From the NCBI GenBank assembly GCA_024683485.1, contig JAIKYD010000113.1:1-64000 (forward strand): a DNA stretch of 64,000 bases, in the 5' to 3' direction. This document shows, one piece after another, positions 17,434 to 27,379 of the stretch. The position numbers and the translations under genes are program-made. The number at the start of each line of letters is the position of its first letter. The stretch's first letter is position 1. The DNA is from Saccharofermentans sp. Its GTDB lineage: Bacteria > Bacillota > Clostridia > Saccharofermentanales > Saccharofermentanaceae. The notes under the pieces are model-generated. The model did not search any database. It saw nothing but the letters and a program-made list of their open reading frames with translations, and was not told the origin of the DNA.

Positions 17434-19329
17434 ATGAAGAAGATAATTGCTTTATTGCTTGGAATAACTATGATTATGTCCTTTGCTGCTTGTGCAAAGG
17501 AAACTTCAGTCAGTATGACATCCGGAACGGTTTCTGAGACAACTGAGGTTTCTGAGGAACCGTATGATTTTATGTATCAGAAATATGCGGATATGACTCC
17601 CGAAGAGATCGCCGCTTGTTTGACTGTAGAGCAGAAAGCCGCGCAGATGGTGCAGCCTATCCAGTATAAGATCGCTGACGACCAGGATGCCATGAGGAAT
17701 AACTGTTACGGAACCATCTATGCGGATGAGGGTATGCTGACCGCGGAAGAATGGAGAACTTTATCTGACGGATATCAGAAGGAAGCGGTGGAGTCAGATG
17801 CAGGGATTCCTTATTTGCTGGCTCAGGACGATGTTCATGGAGTCGGGTACTGCATTAATGCCGTTTATTTTCCCCATAATATTGGTCAGGGTGCCGCAAA
17901 TGATGAGGAACTTGCCTATCAGGCAGGACTCATTACTGCTGAAGAGACCAGGATGTGTCATATGGTCTGGAATCTCTATCCCTGTGTTGCCCAGTCATCA
18001 GATCCAAGATGGGGAAGGAATTATGAATGCTACAGTTCGGACCTTGAGACAATAGAAAGGCTGTCAACCGCCTATACCCGGGGGCTCATTGACGGCGGAG
18101 CCATAGCCTGTGCGAAGCATTATTTTGGTGACGGAAATGTATCTTACGGAACAGGTGAGAAGAGTGATTACCCCCGTCTTATCGACAGAGGAGATGCGCA
18201 GCTTTCAGAAGCGGAGATCAACGGACTTCTAAAGGTTTATCAGGCACAGATCGATGCGGGTGTCCAGACAATTATGGTCAGTTATTCATCCCTGAACGGT
18301 GTGAAGATGCATGAGAACGGTGAGTACATTTGGAAACTCAAGAATGAGATGGGTTTTGAAGGTTTTGTGGTCAGTGACAGTATGGCTATAGAGAATACTT
18401 CACCTGCGACTTATGAGGAACAGGTCGTAAGTGCTATAAACTGCGGTATCGATATGCTGATGGAAGGCAAGAGGTACGAAGAAGCCAAAAAGATCATTGC
18501 TGATGCGGCAGGCAGCGGAAAGATAACCGAAGAACGCATTAACGATGCGGTCACAAGGATCATAAGAGTTAAGAAAGACGCGGGACTTTTTGATGATCCA
18601 TTCGGTGAGAAAATGACTTTCTCATACGGGGATGTTGGATCACCGGAGGCAAGAGCTGTTGCGGAACAGCTTGTTGAGAAGAGTCTGGTCCTTTTGAAGA
18701 ATGAGAATGGTATCCTGCCTCTGAAGGAAGGAACCAAAGTATATATAACAGGTCCTGCTTCAGACAATGCCCAGGCGCAGTGCGGCGGCTGGACCATGGG
18801 TTGGATTAAGAGCAGGGAAAAAGATATTCAGGGTGTTACTACGATACTTGGGGCTTTTCAGAGATATTCCGCTGATTACGGCATCGAAGTAATAACGGAT
18901 CCTGCACAGGCTGAGGAAGCTGATGTTGTTATCCTTTGCGTTGGCGAACAGGCGTATGCCGAGTGGCACGGTGATACGGCTGATCTTGAACTTTGCGGGA
19001 GCTGCGGATTCGGAGGAAACAAGAGGACTATTAAGGAAGTTAATGAACTCGGCAAGCCTACTGTTACATGCATCATTGCCGGAAGGCAGGTCATAATAAA
19101 CGATGAGGATATTGATAGCTGGGACAGCGTTGTAATGTGCTATCTTCCCGGATCTGAAGGTAAAGGTATATCGGACGTCCTTTGCGGCTGTGCGGATTTT
19201 ACGGGCCGTCTTCCTGAACCGTGGTACGGCTCGGTTGACCAGATCGGTACGGCCAATTGTGCTTTTGAACGCGGATACGGTTTGTCTTATGGTGATGGAT
19301 TTACACCTCGTACTGAACCTGCAGCATAA
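17434..19329 (+). CDS. GH3 beta-glucosidase/exo-glucanase lipoprotein
   Basis: Secreted glycoside hydrolase family 3 enzyme that removes glucose from non-reducing ends of beta-glucans. A lipoprotein signal peptide (MKKIIALLLGITMIMSFAAC) anchors it to the outer face of the membrane. The N-terminal (alpha/beta)8 domain has the KHYFGDG substrate motif and the nucleophile Asp in GFEGFVVSDSM (D315 from this start). The (alpha/beta)6 domain starts at VEKSLVLLKNENGILPL, and the protein ends as usual after GYGLSYGDGF. Two ATGs nine bases apart are possible and neither has a clear ribosome binding site; I took the second because it gives the standard signal peptide. It is monocistronic. Confidence 0.92.
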   Translation: MKKIIALLLGITMIMSFAACAKETSVSMTSGTVSETTEVSEEPYDFMYQKYADMTPEEIAACLTVEQKAAQMVQPIQYKIADDQDAMRNNCYGTIYADEGMLTAEEWRTLSDGYQKEAVESDAGIPYLLAQDDVHGVGYCINAVYFPHNIGQGAANDEELAYQAGLITAEETRMCHMVWNLYPCVAQSSDPRWGRNYECYSSDLETIERLSTAYTRGLIDGGAIACAKHYFGDGNVSYGTGEKSDYPRLIDRGDAQLSEAEINGLLKVYQAQIDAGVQTIMVSYSSLNGVKMHENGEYIWKLKNEMGFEGFVVSDSMAIENTSPATYEEQVVSAINCGIDMLMEGKRYEEAKKIIADAAGSGKITEERINDAVTRIIRVKKDAGLFDDPFGEKMTFSYGDVGSPEARAVAEQLVEKSLVLLKNENGILPLKEGTKVYITGPASDNAQAQCGGWTMGWIKSREKDIQGVTTILGAFQRYSADYGIEVITDPAQAEEADVVILCVGEQAYAEWHGDTADLELCGSCGFGGNKRTIKEVNELGKPTVTCIIAGRQVIINDEDIDSWDSVVMCYLPGSEGKGISDVLCGCADFTGRLPEPWYGSVDQIGTANCAFERGYGLSYGDGFTPRTEPAA

Positions 19330-19429
19330 TAATAGTTCAGCCTTTAGTCAAGATTTTTATCAGCAGGAGTAATATTATATATATCGAAAATAAAAACTCT
19401 TCACGGGTTATTCCACAGGAGGGATATAT

Positions 19430-21166
19430 ATGTCCGCCGATAAAAAGTTCAGCCTTCTCTTTCCAAGGGGAACAAAGGTAGATTATAAAAGACTTGAGAG
19501 TTCCACGTTCCATGATCTTGGACTGGATGTTCTCTGCAAAGAGGTCACTTCCGAGCCGAAGGAACAGAATGTCATTGCTGATATCCTGGCTAATCTGACG
19601 GCTGATCCTGCTGTAACAAATTACAGGCAGGATGTTTTCGAGGATCTGAAAAAACTTCCTGATGTAAGGGCCAAACTCGTTGAACTGTTCGACAAGATTG
19701 AATTCAACAAGCAGTATGGTGTCATAAAGAAATCCAAAGACGAGGTTGAAGGACTCTGGTTTCTCATGCACCGTCTTAATCAATACCGTGATTACATAAC
19801 ATGTGTTGATGCACTTAAAGATTGTCTCAGCGACAGCAGGATAAAGTCGCAGGGACTTAAGGATTACAAAGCTTATATTGATGAGATCTATACGGATGCC
19901 CACTTCCATGAACTCAAGAAAGATCTTGAGAAACTTACTTCCGAGACATCAGATATACAAAGCATTACGATAGGCATGAATCTCAATCAGAGGCTTGAAG
20001 CAACGAGTATGGGTATTATCTCAGTCAACAACAAGCCTTTCAAAAAGTCCGGTATCGTCAGCAATTTTGCTGACAGCCTGGGCGGAGACAAGATCAGGGA
20101 AGGCAATGAATGGAACGGTGAGATGCATTACCGTCAGGTCGATGCCTCCAAAGACGGAAGCTTCGTAACTGTTATGAACAACTATGCGAAATTCACGGCT
20201 GCCAATGCGAATCCCTTAATGCGTGCATCAACAGTTTCCTCTATCACTTCCGGCGACGGACTTGCCAATACTCCCGCACAATTCGATACCATTCTTAACA
20301 AGATGCTCGATACAATGGCTAAGAATCTCAGGAAGACGCTTGACAGATACTCTGATATGGCGATAGGAAATATTGCTGATGTTATTCCCGAGTTTGTTTA
20401 CTACATCAGATTTGCAGAGTTTATGAATGGCCTTGAATCCAAGGGTTTTAAGCTTACAAAGGCAAAGGCGGTTTCCAAAGGTGATGTGACCATGGATGCG
20501 AAAGGATTCTATAACTTCAGGCTTGCCCTGAGCCTTTCAGATCCGAAGGAACTTGTGGTAAACGATCTTGTATTTGACAACGATCATACGATCTATATCC
20601 TGACGGGTGCCAACAGAGGCGGTAAGACTACAGCTACTCAGGGTGTAGGTCTGCTGTTCGCACTTGCGCAGGGCGGAGTGTATGTGCCTGCTGATTCATT
20701 TGAATTCGCTCCTTCTGACTGCATTTATACTCATTTCCCTGCTGATGAGGACAAGACTTTGGATCTCGGACGTTTGGGAGAGGAATGCATCCGTTTCAAG
20801 GAAATCTTTACAAAGAGTACAGCGGACAGCCTTATCCTTATGAACGAGACATTCTCGACAACTTCATTTGAAGAAGGTTATTACATTGCATGTGATTCAA
20901 TAAAGGCACTGCTGACCAAAAATTCAAGAACTATATACAACACCCATATGCATAAACTGGGAATAGACTGTTCTGAGTTTTCCAAAGAGTCAGCTGTCAA
21001 AGCTTCGTCACTTATTGTTAAGAGTGAGGGCGGCAACCGTTCATTTAAGCTTGAGATCGCGCCTCCGGAAGGTTCATCGTATGCTGCTGATATTGCGAAA
21101 AAGTACGGTGTTACTTATGAGATGCTTATGAATGGTAATGGGGTATCAGCCGATAAAGAAGAATGA
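19430..21166 (+). CDS. MutS-related ATPase (domain V only type)
   Basis: A 578-residue protein whose C-terminal third is a MutS domain V ATPase. The Walker A is GANRGGKTT, a variant of MutS TGPNMGGKST, and Walker B lies in DSLILMNETFSTTSFEEG. The N-terminal part is helical and lacks the mismatch-binding F-x-E domain, so classical mismatch recognition is unlikely. There is no Smr domain as in MutS2. Homologues are usually annotated as MutS-related with unknown function. The start follows AGGAGGG. Its stop overlaps the SpoU methyltransferase start by four bases, so the two are co-translated. Confidence 0.82.
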   Translation: MSADKKFSLLFPRGTKVDYKRLESSTFHDLGLDVLCKEVTSEPKEQNVIADILANLTADPAVTNYRQDVFEDLKKLPDVRAKLVELFDKIEFNKQYGVIKKSKDEVEGLWFLMHRLNQYRDYITCVDALKDCLSDSRIKSQGLKDYKAYIDEIYTDAHFHELKKDLEKLTSETSDIQSITIGMNLNQRLEATSMGIISVNNKPFKKSGIVSNFADSLGGDKIREGNEWNGEMHYRQVDASKDGSFVTVMNNYAKFTAANANPLMRASTVSSITSGDGLANTPAQFDTILNKMLDTMAKNLRKTLDRYSDMAIGNIADVIPEFVYYIRFAEFMNGLESKGFKLTKAKAVSKGDVTMDAKGFYNFRLALSLSDPKELVVNDLVFDNDHTIYILTGANRGGKTTATQGVGLLFALAQGGVYVPADSFEFAPSDCIYTHFPADEDKTLDLGRLGEECIRFKEIFTKSTADSLILMNETFSTTSFEEGYYIACDSIKALLTKNSRTIYNTHMHKLGIDCSEFSKESAVKASSLIVKSEGGNRSFKLEIAPPEGSSYAADIAKKYGVTYEMLMNGNGVSADKEE

Positions 21167-21987
21167 AAATAACAGACATTAATGACCTTGATAATACATC
21201 GATAAGTATCTATGTGTCTGCATCAGAGCCTCAGTTAAGACATTACAGGGAACCTGACGGCGGGATATTCATAGCAGAGAGCTGCAAAGTGATAGGCCGG
21301 GCGCTCGATGGAGGAATGAAGCCGGAATCATTCCTGGTCAGTGAAGCGGTGTTTGATAAAGAAGAGGTAGCTTCACTTCTCGAACGTGCGGGGGACATTA
21401 CTATATACCGTGCTCCATCTGATGTAATGGAGAAAATAACCGGATATCATCTTACAGGTGGTATCCTCTGCTCTATGACAAGACCTGAACTGCCTTCGGC
21501 TGCAAGTATTCTGGCCAATGCTTCTTCCGGGCGTTCGCGAATAGCCGTACTGGATAATATTGTAAATCCAACTAATGTCGGAGCTGTGTTTAGAAGTGCT
21601 GCGGCATTTGATATTGATGCGGTACTCCTGACGGAAGGTACTTGTGATCCGCTTGAGAGAAGAGCAATGAGAGTCGGTATGGGCACAATGTTCCAGCTCC
21701 CATGGACGTTTATCAGCAGGGAGGATGTCTGCAAAACATTAAGGTCACTTGGATACAGGACAGCAGCACTGGCACTTGTTGATGATTCAGTCACTCTTGA
21801 CTCTGCAATGCTAAAAGACGAGTTGCGTCTTGCTGTGCTTATCGGAAATGAAGGCAACGGGCTTTCTTCTGAGACAATAAACAATGCTGATTATAAGGTT
21901 ATAATCCCAATGTCACATGGTGTTGATTCACTTAATGCAGCTTCAGCAAGTGCTGTGGCTTTCTGGGAACTGGCAGGACGGCCCTGA
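21163..21987 (+). CDS. TrmH/SpoU family RNA 2'-O-methyltransferase
   Basis: Transfers methyl from SAM to a ribose 2'-OH in rRNA or tRNA. The 274 residues contain an N-terminal RNA-binding part and a C-terminal SPOUT knot domain. Motif 1 is VNPTNVGAVFRSAAAF, motif 2 is LIGNEGNGLS and motif 3 is MSHGVDSLNAASASA. The target base cannot be predicted. The gene overlaps the MutS-related gene by ATGA. The pairing suggests a shared job in RNA or ribosome quality, but that is only inference. Confidence 0.9.
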   Translation: MKITDINDLDNTSISIYVSASEPQLRHYREPDGGIFIAESCKVIGRALDGGMKPESFLVSEAVFDKEEVASLLERAGDITIYRAPSDVMEKITGYHLTGGILCSMTRPELPSAASILANASSGRSRIAVLDNIVNPTNVGAVFRSAAAFDIDAVLLTEGTCDPLERRAMRVGMGTMFQLPWTFISREDVCKTLRSLGYRTAALALVDDSVTLDSAMLKDELRLAVLIGNEGNGLSSETINNADYKVIIPMSHGVDSLNAASASAVAFWELAGRP

Positions 21988-22245
21988 TCTGAAAGACAGC
22001 TTACAGGTGAAACTGATTAATTAGCAATTCCGGAAAATCTTGTAGGAAAACCATTCCTTTTTTGAGCAAATAAATAATCTATTTTTGCTGTGTTTCTGTG
22101 TTTTTGGTTTATATCGTATATGTGAGATTTATTCTCACTGTATTTGAGCAGGAATATAATTGAATCAGTACGGAAGCACATATAGACCGTGATTTATATG
22201 TCAAAATCACCGGTAATTGCTTCCAGGGGAATAAGGAGGGATGAT

Positions 22246-23358
22246 ATGAAACAATCCAAATTAGCAAAAGTTCTCTGTGCCGGTATTACGGGTGTAATGA
22301 TGCTTTCTGCCATTACTGCCTTCAACAAGACAGAAGAGACCACAACAGCAGAAGAGACTGCAGCAGAGACAAGCGAAGAGACAACTGCTGCTACAGCTGC
22401 AGCAAGTGCGGGAGAAGCAACAGAAGCCACTGCTGCGGCTGAAACAGAGGCAACGACTGAGGAGGCCGGTTCAAAATTTACTTTGCCTGACAAGTATGTT
22501 TTCGACGGCGATTTTGAACTTCAGGTAGTCGGTTATGAATTCTTTGAAACAGGAGAGAAGTATGATTACGACATTCTTAATGTTTATTATGACTTTACTT
22601 CTTTGAGCGACAGATTTTCAAAAGTCAATGCGATCTCCTGGACAGCTACACAGAATGGTGAGGAACAGAAATTCAATCCTTCCTCTAATTCCACGTTTAG
22701 CAATATGGATTTCAATGATAATATCTGGCTCTATCTCCAGAAAGGAACAACACTTCGCGGAATGGCAACTTTTTCAGCTGTTAAGGGAAGCAAGGATGTA
22801 ATAACAGTAGGTATCGGCCCCAGCAGCAACGAACTTCAGTATTTTGATGTAGACCCCAACTGGGAAATGCCAGATATCCGTCATGAGGATTTTGAGATCA
22901 AAAAGGTTCCCAATCCTTTATTTGGCCCTGGCGGACTCACAGAGGGCGATTCACCCGACGGTAAGTTCTCAATTAAGGTAAATGAGGTTACCGGAGTATT
23001 TACAGGTACCGACCTTGACCGTGACAGTAATATTGTTGATCACAAGGTTATCGGTATTTCATATACATGGACAAATACCTGCGGCAAAGAGGATAACGCA
23101 TTTATGGTCACTTCCGGCAGCTGCTATGTTTTCCAGGACGGCATTTCGCTGAACACAACCGGTTCGCCTAAGGGCTCCGAGGATGCAGGAAAGACACAGA
23201 ATGATCTGCCTGAGTACGAGAAGATCGCAGATGGTGACACAATTACATTTACTGCTTACTATAAGCTCCGTTCAGACAGTCCGATCGAAATCGTATACAG
23301 AGACTTTATGACACAGGAAGTTTTCATTGATGTTGTTTATGAGATTCCTGCAGCTTGA
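22246..23358 (+). CDS. Secreted DUF5067-type protein
   Basis: Extracellular protein of 370 residues, function unknown. The signal peptide (MKQSKLAKVLCAGITGVMML) is followed by a Thr/Glu/Ala-rich linker (about 25-85). Two beta-rich immunoglobulin-like domains follow: the first (about 90-200) begins FELQVVGYEFFETGEKYDYD, and the second (about 225-365) begins FSIKVNEVTGVFTGTD. Both resemble the DUF5067 family of Clostridia and lactobacilli. Unlike most of that family there is no lipobox cysteine, so it may be released or held by other means. The start follows AGGAGGG. The gene stands alone and ends in a strong terminator. The preceding 258 bases hold no gene. Confidence 0.7.
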   Translation: MKQSKLAKVLCAGITGVMMLSAITAFNKTEETTTAEETAAETSEETTAATAAASAGEATEATAAAETEATTEEAGSKFTLPDKYVFDGDFELQVVGYEFFETGEKYDYDILNVYYDFTSLSDRFSKVNAISWTATQNGEEQKFNPSSNSTFSNMDFNDNIWLYLQKGTTLRGMATFSAVKGSKDVITVGIGPSSNELQYFDVDPNWEMPDIRHEDFEIKKVPNPLFGPGGLTEGDSPDGKFSIKVNEVTGVFTGTDLDRDSNIVDHKVIGISYTWTNTCGKEDNAFMVTSGSCYVFQDGISLNTTGSPKGSEDAGKTQNDLPEYEKIADGDTITFTAYYKLRSDSPIEIVYRDFMTQEVFIDVVYEIPAA

Positions 23359-23386
23359 TCGGCTGGTGAAAATCTAAGTTTGAATT

Positions 23387-23420
23387 CAGAGCATCTCATT
23401 CAGAGGTGCTCTGATTTTTT
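23387..23420 (+). terminator. Rho-independent terminator
   Basis: CAGAGCATCTC pairs with GAGGTGCTCTG (one G-U) around a five-base loop (23387-23413), followed by ATTTTTT. It ends the DUF5067-type gene and its T-run runs up to the 3' end of the convergent tautomerase gene. Confidence 0.92.
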
Positions 23421-23423
23421 GAT

Positions 23424-23783
23424 CTACGCTTTCTGTTTTCCGCCCATTCCCCAGTTCTCGAGCGGAGGTTCGTTTATCAGAATAAAAACATCTGAAGGAT
23501 CGATTGACAGGCGGCTATTAAGGCTGCTAGTTATTGCTTCTATAGCCTGGCCCTTTTGTTCTGCCGTTCTTCCGGGAAAAAGAGTCAATTCGATTATCAT
23601 GAAACTGTCAGATTTAAAAGAGGGAAACTCGAAATCATCTTTGTCATACTCGATGATGCGCTGAAATCTGTCCCAGTCTTCAATTCCAAGTGAATCTGTT
23701 AATCCTTTGTGGATACAGTCAAGTATTTCTTTTCTATATTGGGGACTCTTTCCTTTCAGCATTCCGACTTTGACTAACGGCAT
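23424..23783 (-). CDS. Tautomerase family protein
   Basis: Member of the 4-oxalocrotonate tautomerase superfamily, which uses an N-terminal proline as a general base. I start at MPLVKVGMLKG because Pro must follow the initiator Met and because AGGA sits suitably upstream. A longer frame would add seven residues and bury the proline. The 119-residue length, about twice the smallest 4-OT subunit, fits the trimeric MIF/CHMI-like or malonate semialdehyde decarboxylase-like branch. The SDSFMIIELTLFPGRTAEQKGQ segment is typical. The substrate is unknown. Confidence 0.85.
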   Translation of the reverse strand: MPLVKVGMLKGKSPQYRKEILDCIHKGLTDSLGIEDWDRFQRIIEYDKDDFEFPSFKSDSFMIIELTLFPGRTAEQKGQAIEAITSSLNSRLSIDPSDVFILINEPPLENWGMGGKQKA

Positions 23784-23941
23784 TGATCTGTTCCTGTCTT
23801 TCATGAAAGATATGCGCTAATTATATCAAAAACGGATAAATAGCTGCTGATATATGGCTATTTGGGCAAATCAATATAATAAATATTTAATCTGCAAATG
23901 TGCTATAATGTCGCCGGCAAATTTGATTAGAGGTGTTTAAG

Positions 23942-24124
23942 ATGGCACTGCCCAAAGATCCGTTCATGCTTTTGAGCTACATCAACACGCAGCTGAGAGA
24001 TAATTATCCAAGCCTGTCTGAACTCGCTTTATCTCTTGGAGAAGATGAAGATGCGGTCAAGGGAACTTTGGAAAGTGCGGGTTATATCTATGACAGCGGA
24101 CTCAACCGGTTTGTCACCAGATAA
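23942..24124 (+). CDS. DUF4250 small protein
   Basis: A 60-residue protein matching DUF4250 along its length: MALPKDPFMLLSYINTQLRD, then YPSLSELALSLGEDEDAV and a C-terminal YIYDSGLNRF. It looks like a compact helical, HTH-like fold, but the function is unknown. The ATG at 23942 follows GAGGTG; an in-frame GTG nine bases earlier is less likely. An extended -10 (TGCTATAAT, 23901-23909) lies just upstream. gpmI follows after 23 bases, so the two are probably co-transcribed. Confidence 0.82.
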   Translation: MALPKDPFMLLSYINTQLRDNYPSLSELALSLGEDEDAVKGTLESAGYIYDSGLNRFVTR

Positions 24125-24147
24125 TAAAAATTTCAAAGGAGATCAAT

Positions 24148-25740
24148 ATGAAACGCAGACCTGTAGTACTTATGGTTCTTGACGGATTCGGACTTTCCGA
24201 CAGCAAGGAATACAATGCCATTGCAATGGCTAACACTCCCGTTATCGACAAGCTCATGGCTGAGTGCCCCTTTGTTAAGGGTTATGCATCCGGTCTTGCA
24301 GTAGGACTTCCTGACGGTCAAATGGGCAACTCTGAGGTAGGACATATGAACATCGGTTCAGGCAGAGTTATCTATCAGGACCTTACGCTTATAACAAAAT
24401 ATATTAAGGACGGCGTTTTCTTCAAGAATGAAGACCTCCTCAGAGCTATCAACAACTGCAAGGAGAATAACTCCGACCTTCACGTCTGGGGTCTTCTCTC
24501 CGACGGCGGCGTTCACTCGCACAACACACACCTTTATGCAATCCTTGAACTCTGCAAGAAGGAAAGCTTCGACAGAGTTTATGTTCATCCTTTCTTCGAC
24601 GGACGTGACACACCTCCGGCATCCGGTAAGGATTATCTCCAGGCGCTGGTAGACAAGATGGCTGAGATCGGTGTAGGTAAGGTTGCTTCAATGTCCGGCC
24701 GTTACTATGCAATGGACAGAGACAACAACTGGGACCGTATCCAGACAGCTTATGACTCACTCGTATTGGGTGAGGGCGTTAAGGCAACAGATCCTGTTCA
24801 GGCAATGCAGGATTCTTATGACGGCGGCGTAACAGACGAGTTCGTTCTTCCTACAGTCATCGTTGACGGTGAGGGCAAGCCTGTAAGTGTTGTTAAGCCT
24901 AATGACTCGATCATCTTCTTCAACTTCCGTCCTGACCGTGCAAGAGAGATAACAAAGGCTTTCTGCTATTCTGATGAGGATATCGCAGCTCAGCCCGGTG
25001 ACGCTTCCGACACAAAGTGCATCAAGTACTTGAAGAGAGCTAACGGCTTTATGCCTCTCACATATGTATGCTTCAAGGATTACGACGAATTGATTCCCAA
25101 CAAGTTCGTTGCTTTCAAGAAGGAAGAGATCAAGAACACATTGGGTGAGTACCTCGCAGCAAACGGTTTAAAGCAGCTACGTATCGCAGAAACAGAGAAG
25201 TATGCACACGTTACATTCTTCTTCAACGGCGGTATTGAAGAGCCCAACAAGGATGAGGACCGTACACTGGTTCCTTCACCAGCAGTTGCCACATATGACC
25301 TTAAGCCTGAGATGAGCGCTCCCGAAGTTTCAGAGAAACTCGATGCTGCTATCTGTTCTGATAAGTATGATGTAGTCATCATCAACTTTGCTAATCCTGA
25401 CATGGTCGGCCACACAGGTGTTCTCGAAGCAGCTATCGCAGCTGTTGAGAGAGTTGATGCCTGCGTAGGCGGTGCAGTTGAAGCTGTTAAGAAGATGAAC
25501 GGTGTTCTCTTTATTTGCGCTGACCACGGCAACGCTGAGCAGATGATGAACCTCGAGACAATGCAGCCTCATACGGCTCATACGACAAATCCCGTTCCGT
25601 TCATCCTTTATAACTACGATCCCGAATACACGCTCCGTGAGGGTGGACGTCTCTGCGACATCGCTCCTACGCTTTTGGAGATCATGGGACTGCCCCAGCC
25701 TAAGGAGATGACAGGAGAGTCACTGCTTGTCAGGAAGTGA
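24148..25740 (+). CDS. gpmI: Phosphoglycerate mutase, cofactor-independent
   Basis: Interconverts 3- and 2-phosphoglycerate in glycolysis with two Mn ions. The protein is 530 residues, slightly longer than the usual 510. The metal-binding VLDGFG comes first, then the phospho-serine loop GNSEVGHMNIGSGR with the catalytic Ser near residue 62. GRDTPP and SGRYYAMDRD bind substrate, and the C-terminal metal ligands sit in NFANPDMVGHTG and CADHGNAEQM. It follows AAAGGAG and sits behind the DUF4250 gene. Confidence 0.97.
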   Translation: MKRRPVVLMVLDGFGLSDSKEYNAIAMANTPVIDKLMAECPFVKGYASGLAVGLPDGQMGNSEVGHMNIGSGRVIYQDLTLITKYIKDGVFFKNEDLLRAINNCKENNSDLHVWGLLSDGGVHSHNTHLYAILELCKKESFDRVYVHPFFDGRDTPPASGKDYLQALVDKMAEIGVGKVASMSGRYYAMDRDNNWDRIQTAYDSLVLGEGVKATDPVQAMQDSYDGGVTDEFVLPTVIVDGEGKPVSVVKPNDSIIFFNFRPDRAREITKAFCYSDEDIAAQPGDASDTKCIKYLKRANGFMPLTYVCFKDYDELIPNKFVAFKKEEIKNTLGEYLAANGLKQLRIAETEKYAHVTFFFNGGIEEPNKDEDRTLVPSPAVATYDLKPEMSAPEVSEKLDAAICSDKYDVVIINFANPDMVGHTGVLEAAIAAVERVDACVGGAVEAVKKMNGVLFICADHGNAEQMMNLETMQPHTAHTTNPVPFILYNYDPEYTLREGGRLCDIAPTLLEIMGLPQPKEMTGESLLVRK

Positions 25741-25777
25741 TCTTTTTCGGGCGTGTCCGGAAACATAACAAAAATAT

Positions 25778-25801
25778 GGGCTGTTCCGCTTGGAGCAGCC
25801 C
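25778..25801. terminator. Hairpin between gpmI and the convergent lipoprotein gene
   Basis: GGGCTGTTCC pairs with GGAGCAGCCC (one G-U) around a four-base loop. On the minus strand it is followed by ATATTTTTGTT, making it a convincing terminator for the lipoprotein gene. The plus-strand tail (AATTAATTT) is weaker. Confidence 0.75.
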
Positions 25802-25828
25802 AATTAATTTCCCCTTACAACTGTTAAG

Positions 25829-27379
25829 TCATACCTTCTTAAACGGAAGTGTGATCGTGTCAGATCCCAAAAGTTTTTTTGCATCAGGATCGTTTACAGG
25901 TGAAGTGACAGTGATGACTCCGTAATTATCAATCTTGCCTTTCATCGTGTCAGTCTGTGATGTGAGAGTGATGACATCGTCATTGACCGTATATTTACCG
26001 GAGCTTTCCAGACCGGAAGTGTTGATAGACTCAAGGCTGGTGGTTACCTGGGTAAGTATCTGCTGCTTCATGTCGGCATAGTCAGAGTAACCGGCGATCT
26101 TGGCCAGGGCATCGAGACCGATCTGGGATGTCGTGCCGAGCATATTCATAATTATCTTATCGATATTGGTCTCAACAAATGTTTTTATATTTTTGACAAA
26201 CGCATCCCGGTCAACGGTGACTTCATACTGCCCTTTCTTCAAGACAAGAGTTGTAGTGATATAGATCCTTCCTTCGAGATTGGAGGGCATCTGGATGCCA
26301 AATTCAGAAGACACATATGAAACGAATTTGTCTGTGATATCGACCGTTGCCGAATAAGTGCCGTCGAAGGTCTTGAGGCTTATAGTGAATTTCTTGTAGG
26401 CAAGGAAAGCGGCAAATTCTTCGGAACTGATGTTTGTTACAGACCAGTCAGGACCGCTTCTGACTAGTTCGCATGTATATGAATAAGTAATGGTGCTGCA
26501 CGCTTTGACAGCATCTGTGATTTCAGGAATCTTCTTGAATTCCTTGCCGGCAAGTGACCCGAAATCCGCCATGGTTATGCGTATCACGATAGAACCGTTC
26601 TGACCATCGATCTTAAGGGATGATTCATCGATCTCATACGTCATAGTGCTGCGTACAGCATCTCTGAAAGCAATATCCTCTTCTTCCGGTTCACCGTTCA
26701 GATCGAAAAGTGATGACAGATAAGAAGAGATATCGACCGTATCAGTTGAGCCTGAAGACAGTAACAGAGCAACCCCGGCATCGTCGTTTACGACTGATTT
26801 TGCAAGTTGTGCAGCTGTGTCTATAAGAGTGCCGCGGCCGATATCGGGCATCCTGTGCAGGAATGAGAAGATATCCTGGAATCCGTCATCATCAAAATTT
26901 GTTACATACCATTCCTTCTCTATCTCCGCTAATTCAGCCGTGACGGATATGGTTCTCGTCCGGGCATTGTCCACAGCAGCGGCAAGTGCCTGAATGTCTT
27001 TGTAATCACCGCCCTGAAGTGTCTCATGATCAGCGATGGTGATATTCATATCACAGGAGGCTTTGTCTTTGCTGACCTTTACAGAGGAGCCATCAATCTC
27101 AAATACTATGGAACTCATCATATGTTCAGCAAAGATCTGTTCTTCTTCAGAATAATTATCGGGAGAGAGGAGTTCTTTGAAAGATTTCTTGGACTCACGG
27201 TCCAGACCGTCGGTCTTTCTAAGGATATCGGCTGCATCTCCGCTTCTTACGGTATCTCCGAAAAGCGTTGCTGCCTCCAAAACTGCAGTCTTTTTGAACA
27301 TCGAGCATGAGCTGAAGAATGTCAGTAAGATTGGGACTGCAATTAATATAGATATATTTTTAATATATTTTTTATTCAT
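25829..27379 (-). CDS. Lipoprotein with two tandem copies of a DUF5105-like domain
   Basis: Surface lipoprotein of 516 residues, function unknown. The signal peptide ends in a lipobox (LLTFFSSC). Two copies of one module follow, about 30-170 and 175-300. Each starts with a helix that ends in a charge-rich stretch, then strands (IVFEIDGSSVKVSKDKAS against MTYEIDESSLKIDGQNGS), and closes with W-x-V-T-N (EWYVTNFDDDGF against DWSVTNISSEEF). The C-terminal part (about 310-516) is another beta-rich region. The same closing pattern appears in the lipoproteins at 28602 and 29899. I chose the start by the signal peptide; the open frame runs 26 codons farther up. Confidence 0.72.
   Translation of the reverse strand: MNKKYIKNISILIAVPILLTFFSSCSMFKKTAVLEAATLFGDTVRSGDAADILRKTDGLDRESKKSFKELLSPDNYSEEEQIFAEHMMSSIVFEIDGSSVKVSKDKASCDMNITIADHETLQGGDYKDIQALAAAVDNARTRTISVTAELAEIEKEWYVTNFDDDGFQDIFSFLHRMPDIGRGTLIDTAAQLAKSVVNDDAGVALLLSSGSTDTVDISSYLSSLFDLNGEPEEEDIAFRDAVRSTMTYEIDESSLKIDGQNGSIVIRITMADFGSLAGKEFKKIPEITDAVKACSTITYSYTCELVRSGPDWSVTNISSEEFAAFLAYKKFTISLKTFDGTYSATVDITDKFVSYVSSEFGIQMPSNLEGRIYITTTLVLKKGQYEVTVDRDAFVKNIKTFVETNIDKIIMNMLGTTSQIGLDALAKIAGYSDYADMKQQILTQVTTSLESINTSGLESSGKYTVNDDVITLTSQTDTMKGKIDNYGVITVTSPVNDPDAKKLLGSDTITLPFKKV

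Noticed and set aside
19337-19909. A 190-codon minus-strand frame
   Set aside because: It is antisense to the MutS-related gene and has no ribosome binding site; the plus-strand gene has clear ATPase motifs.
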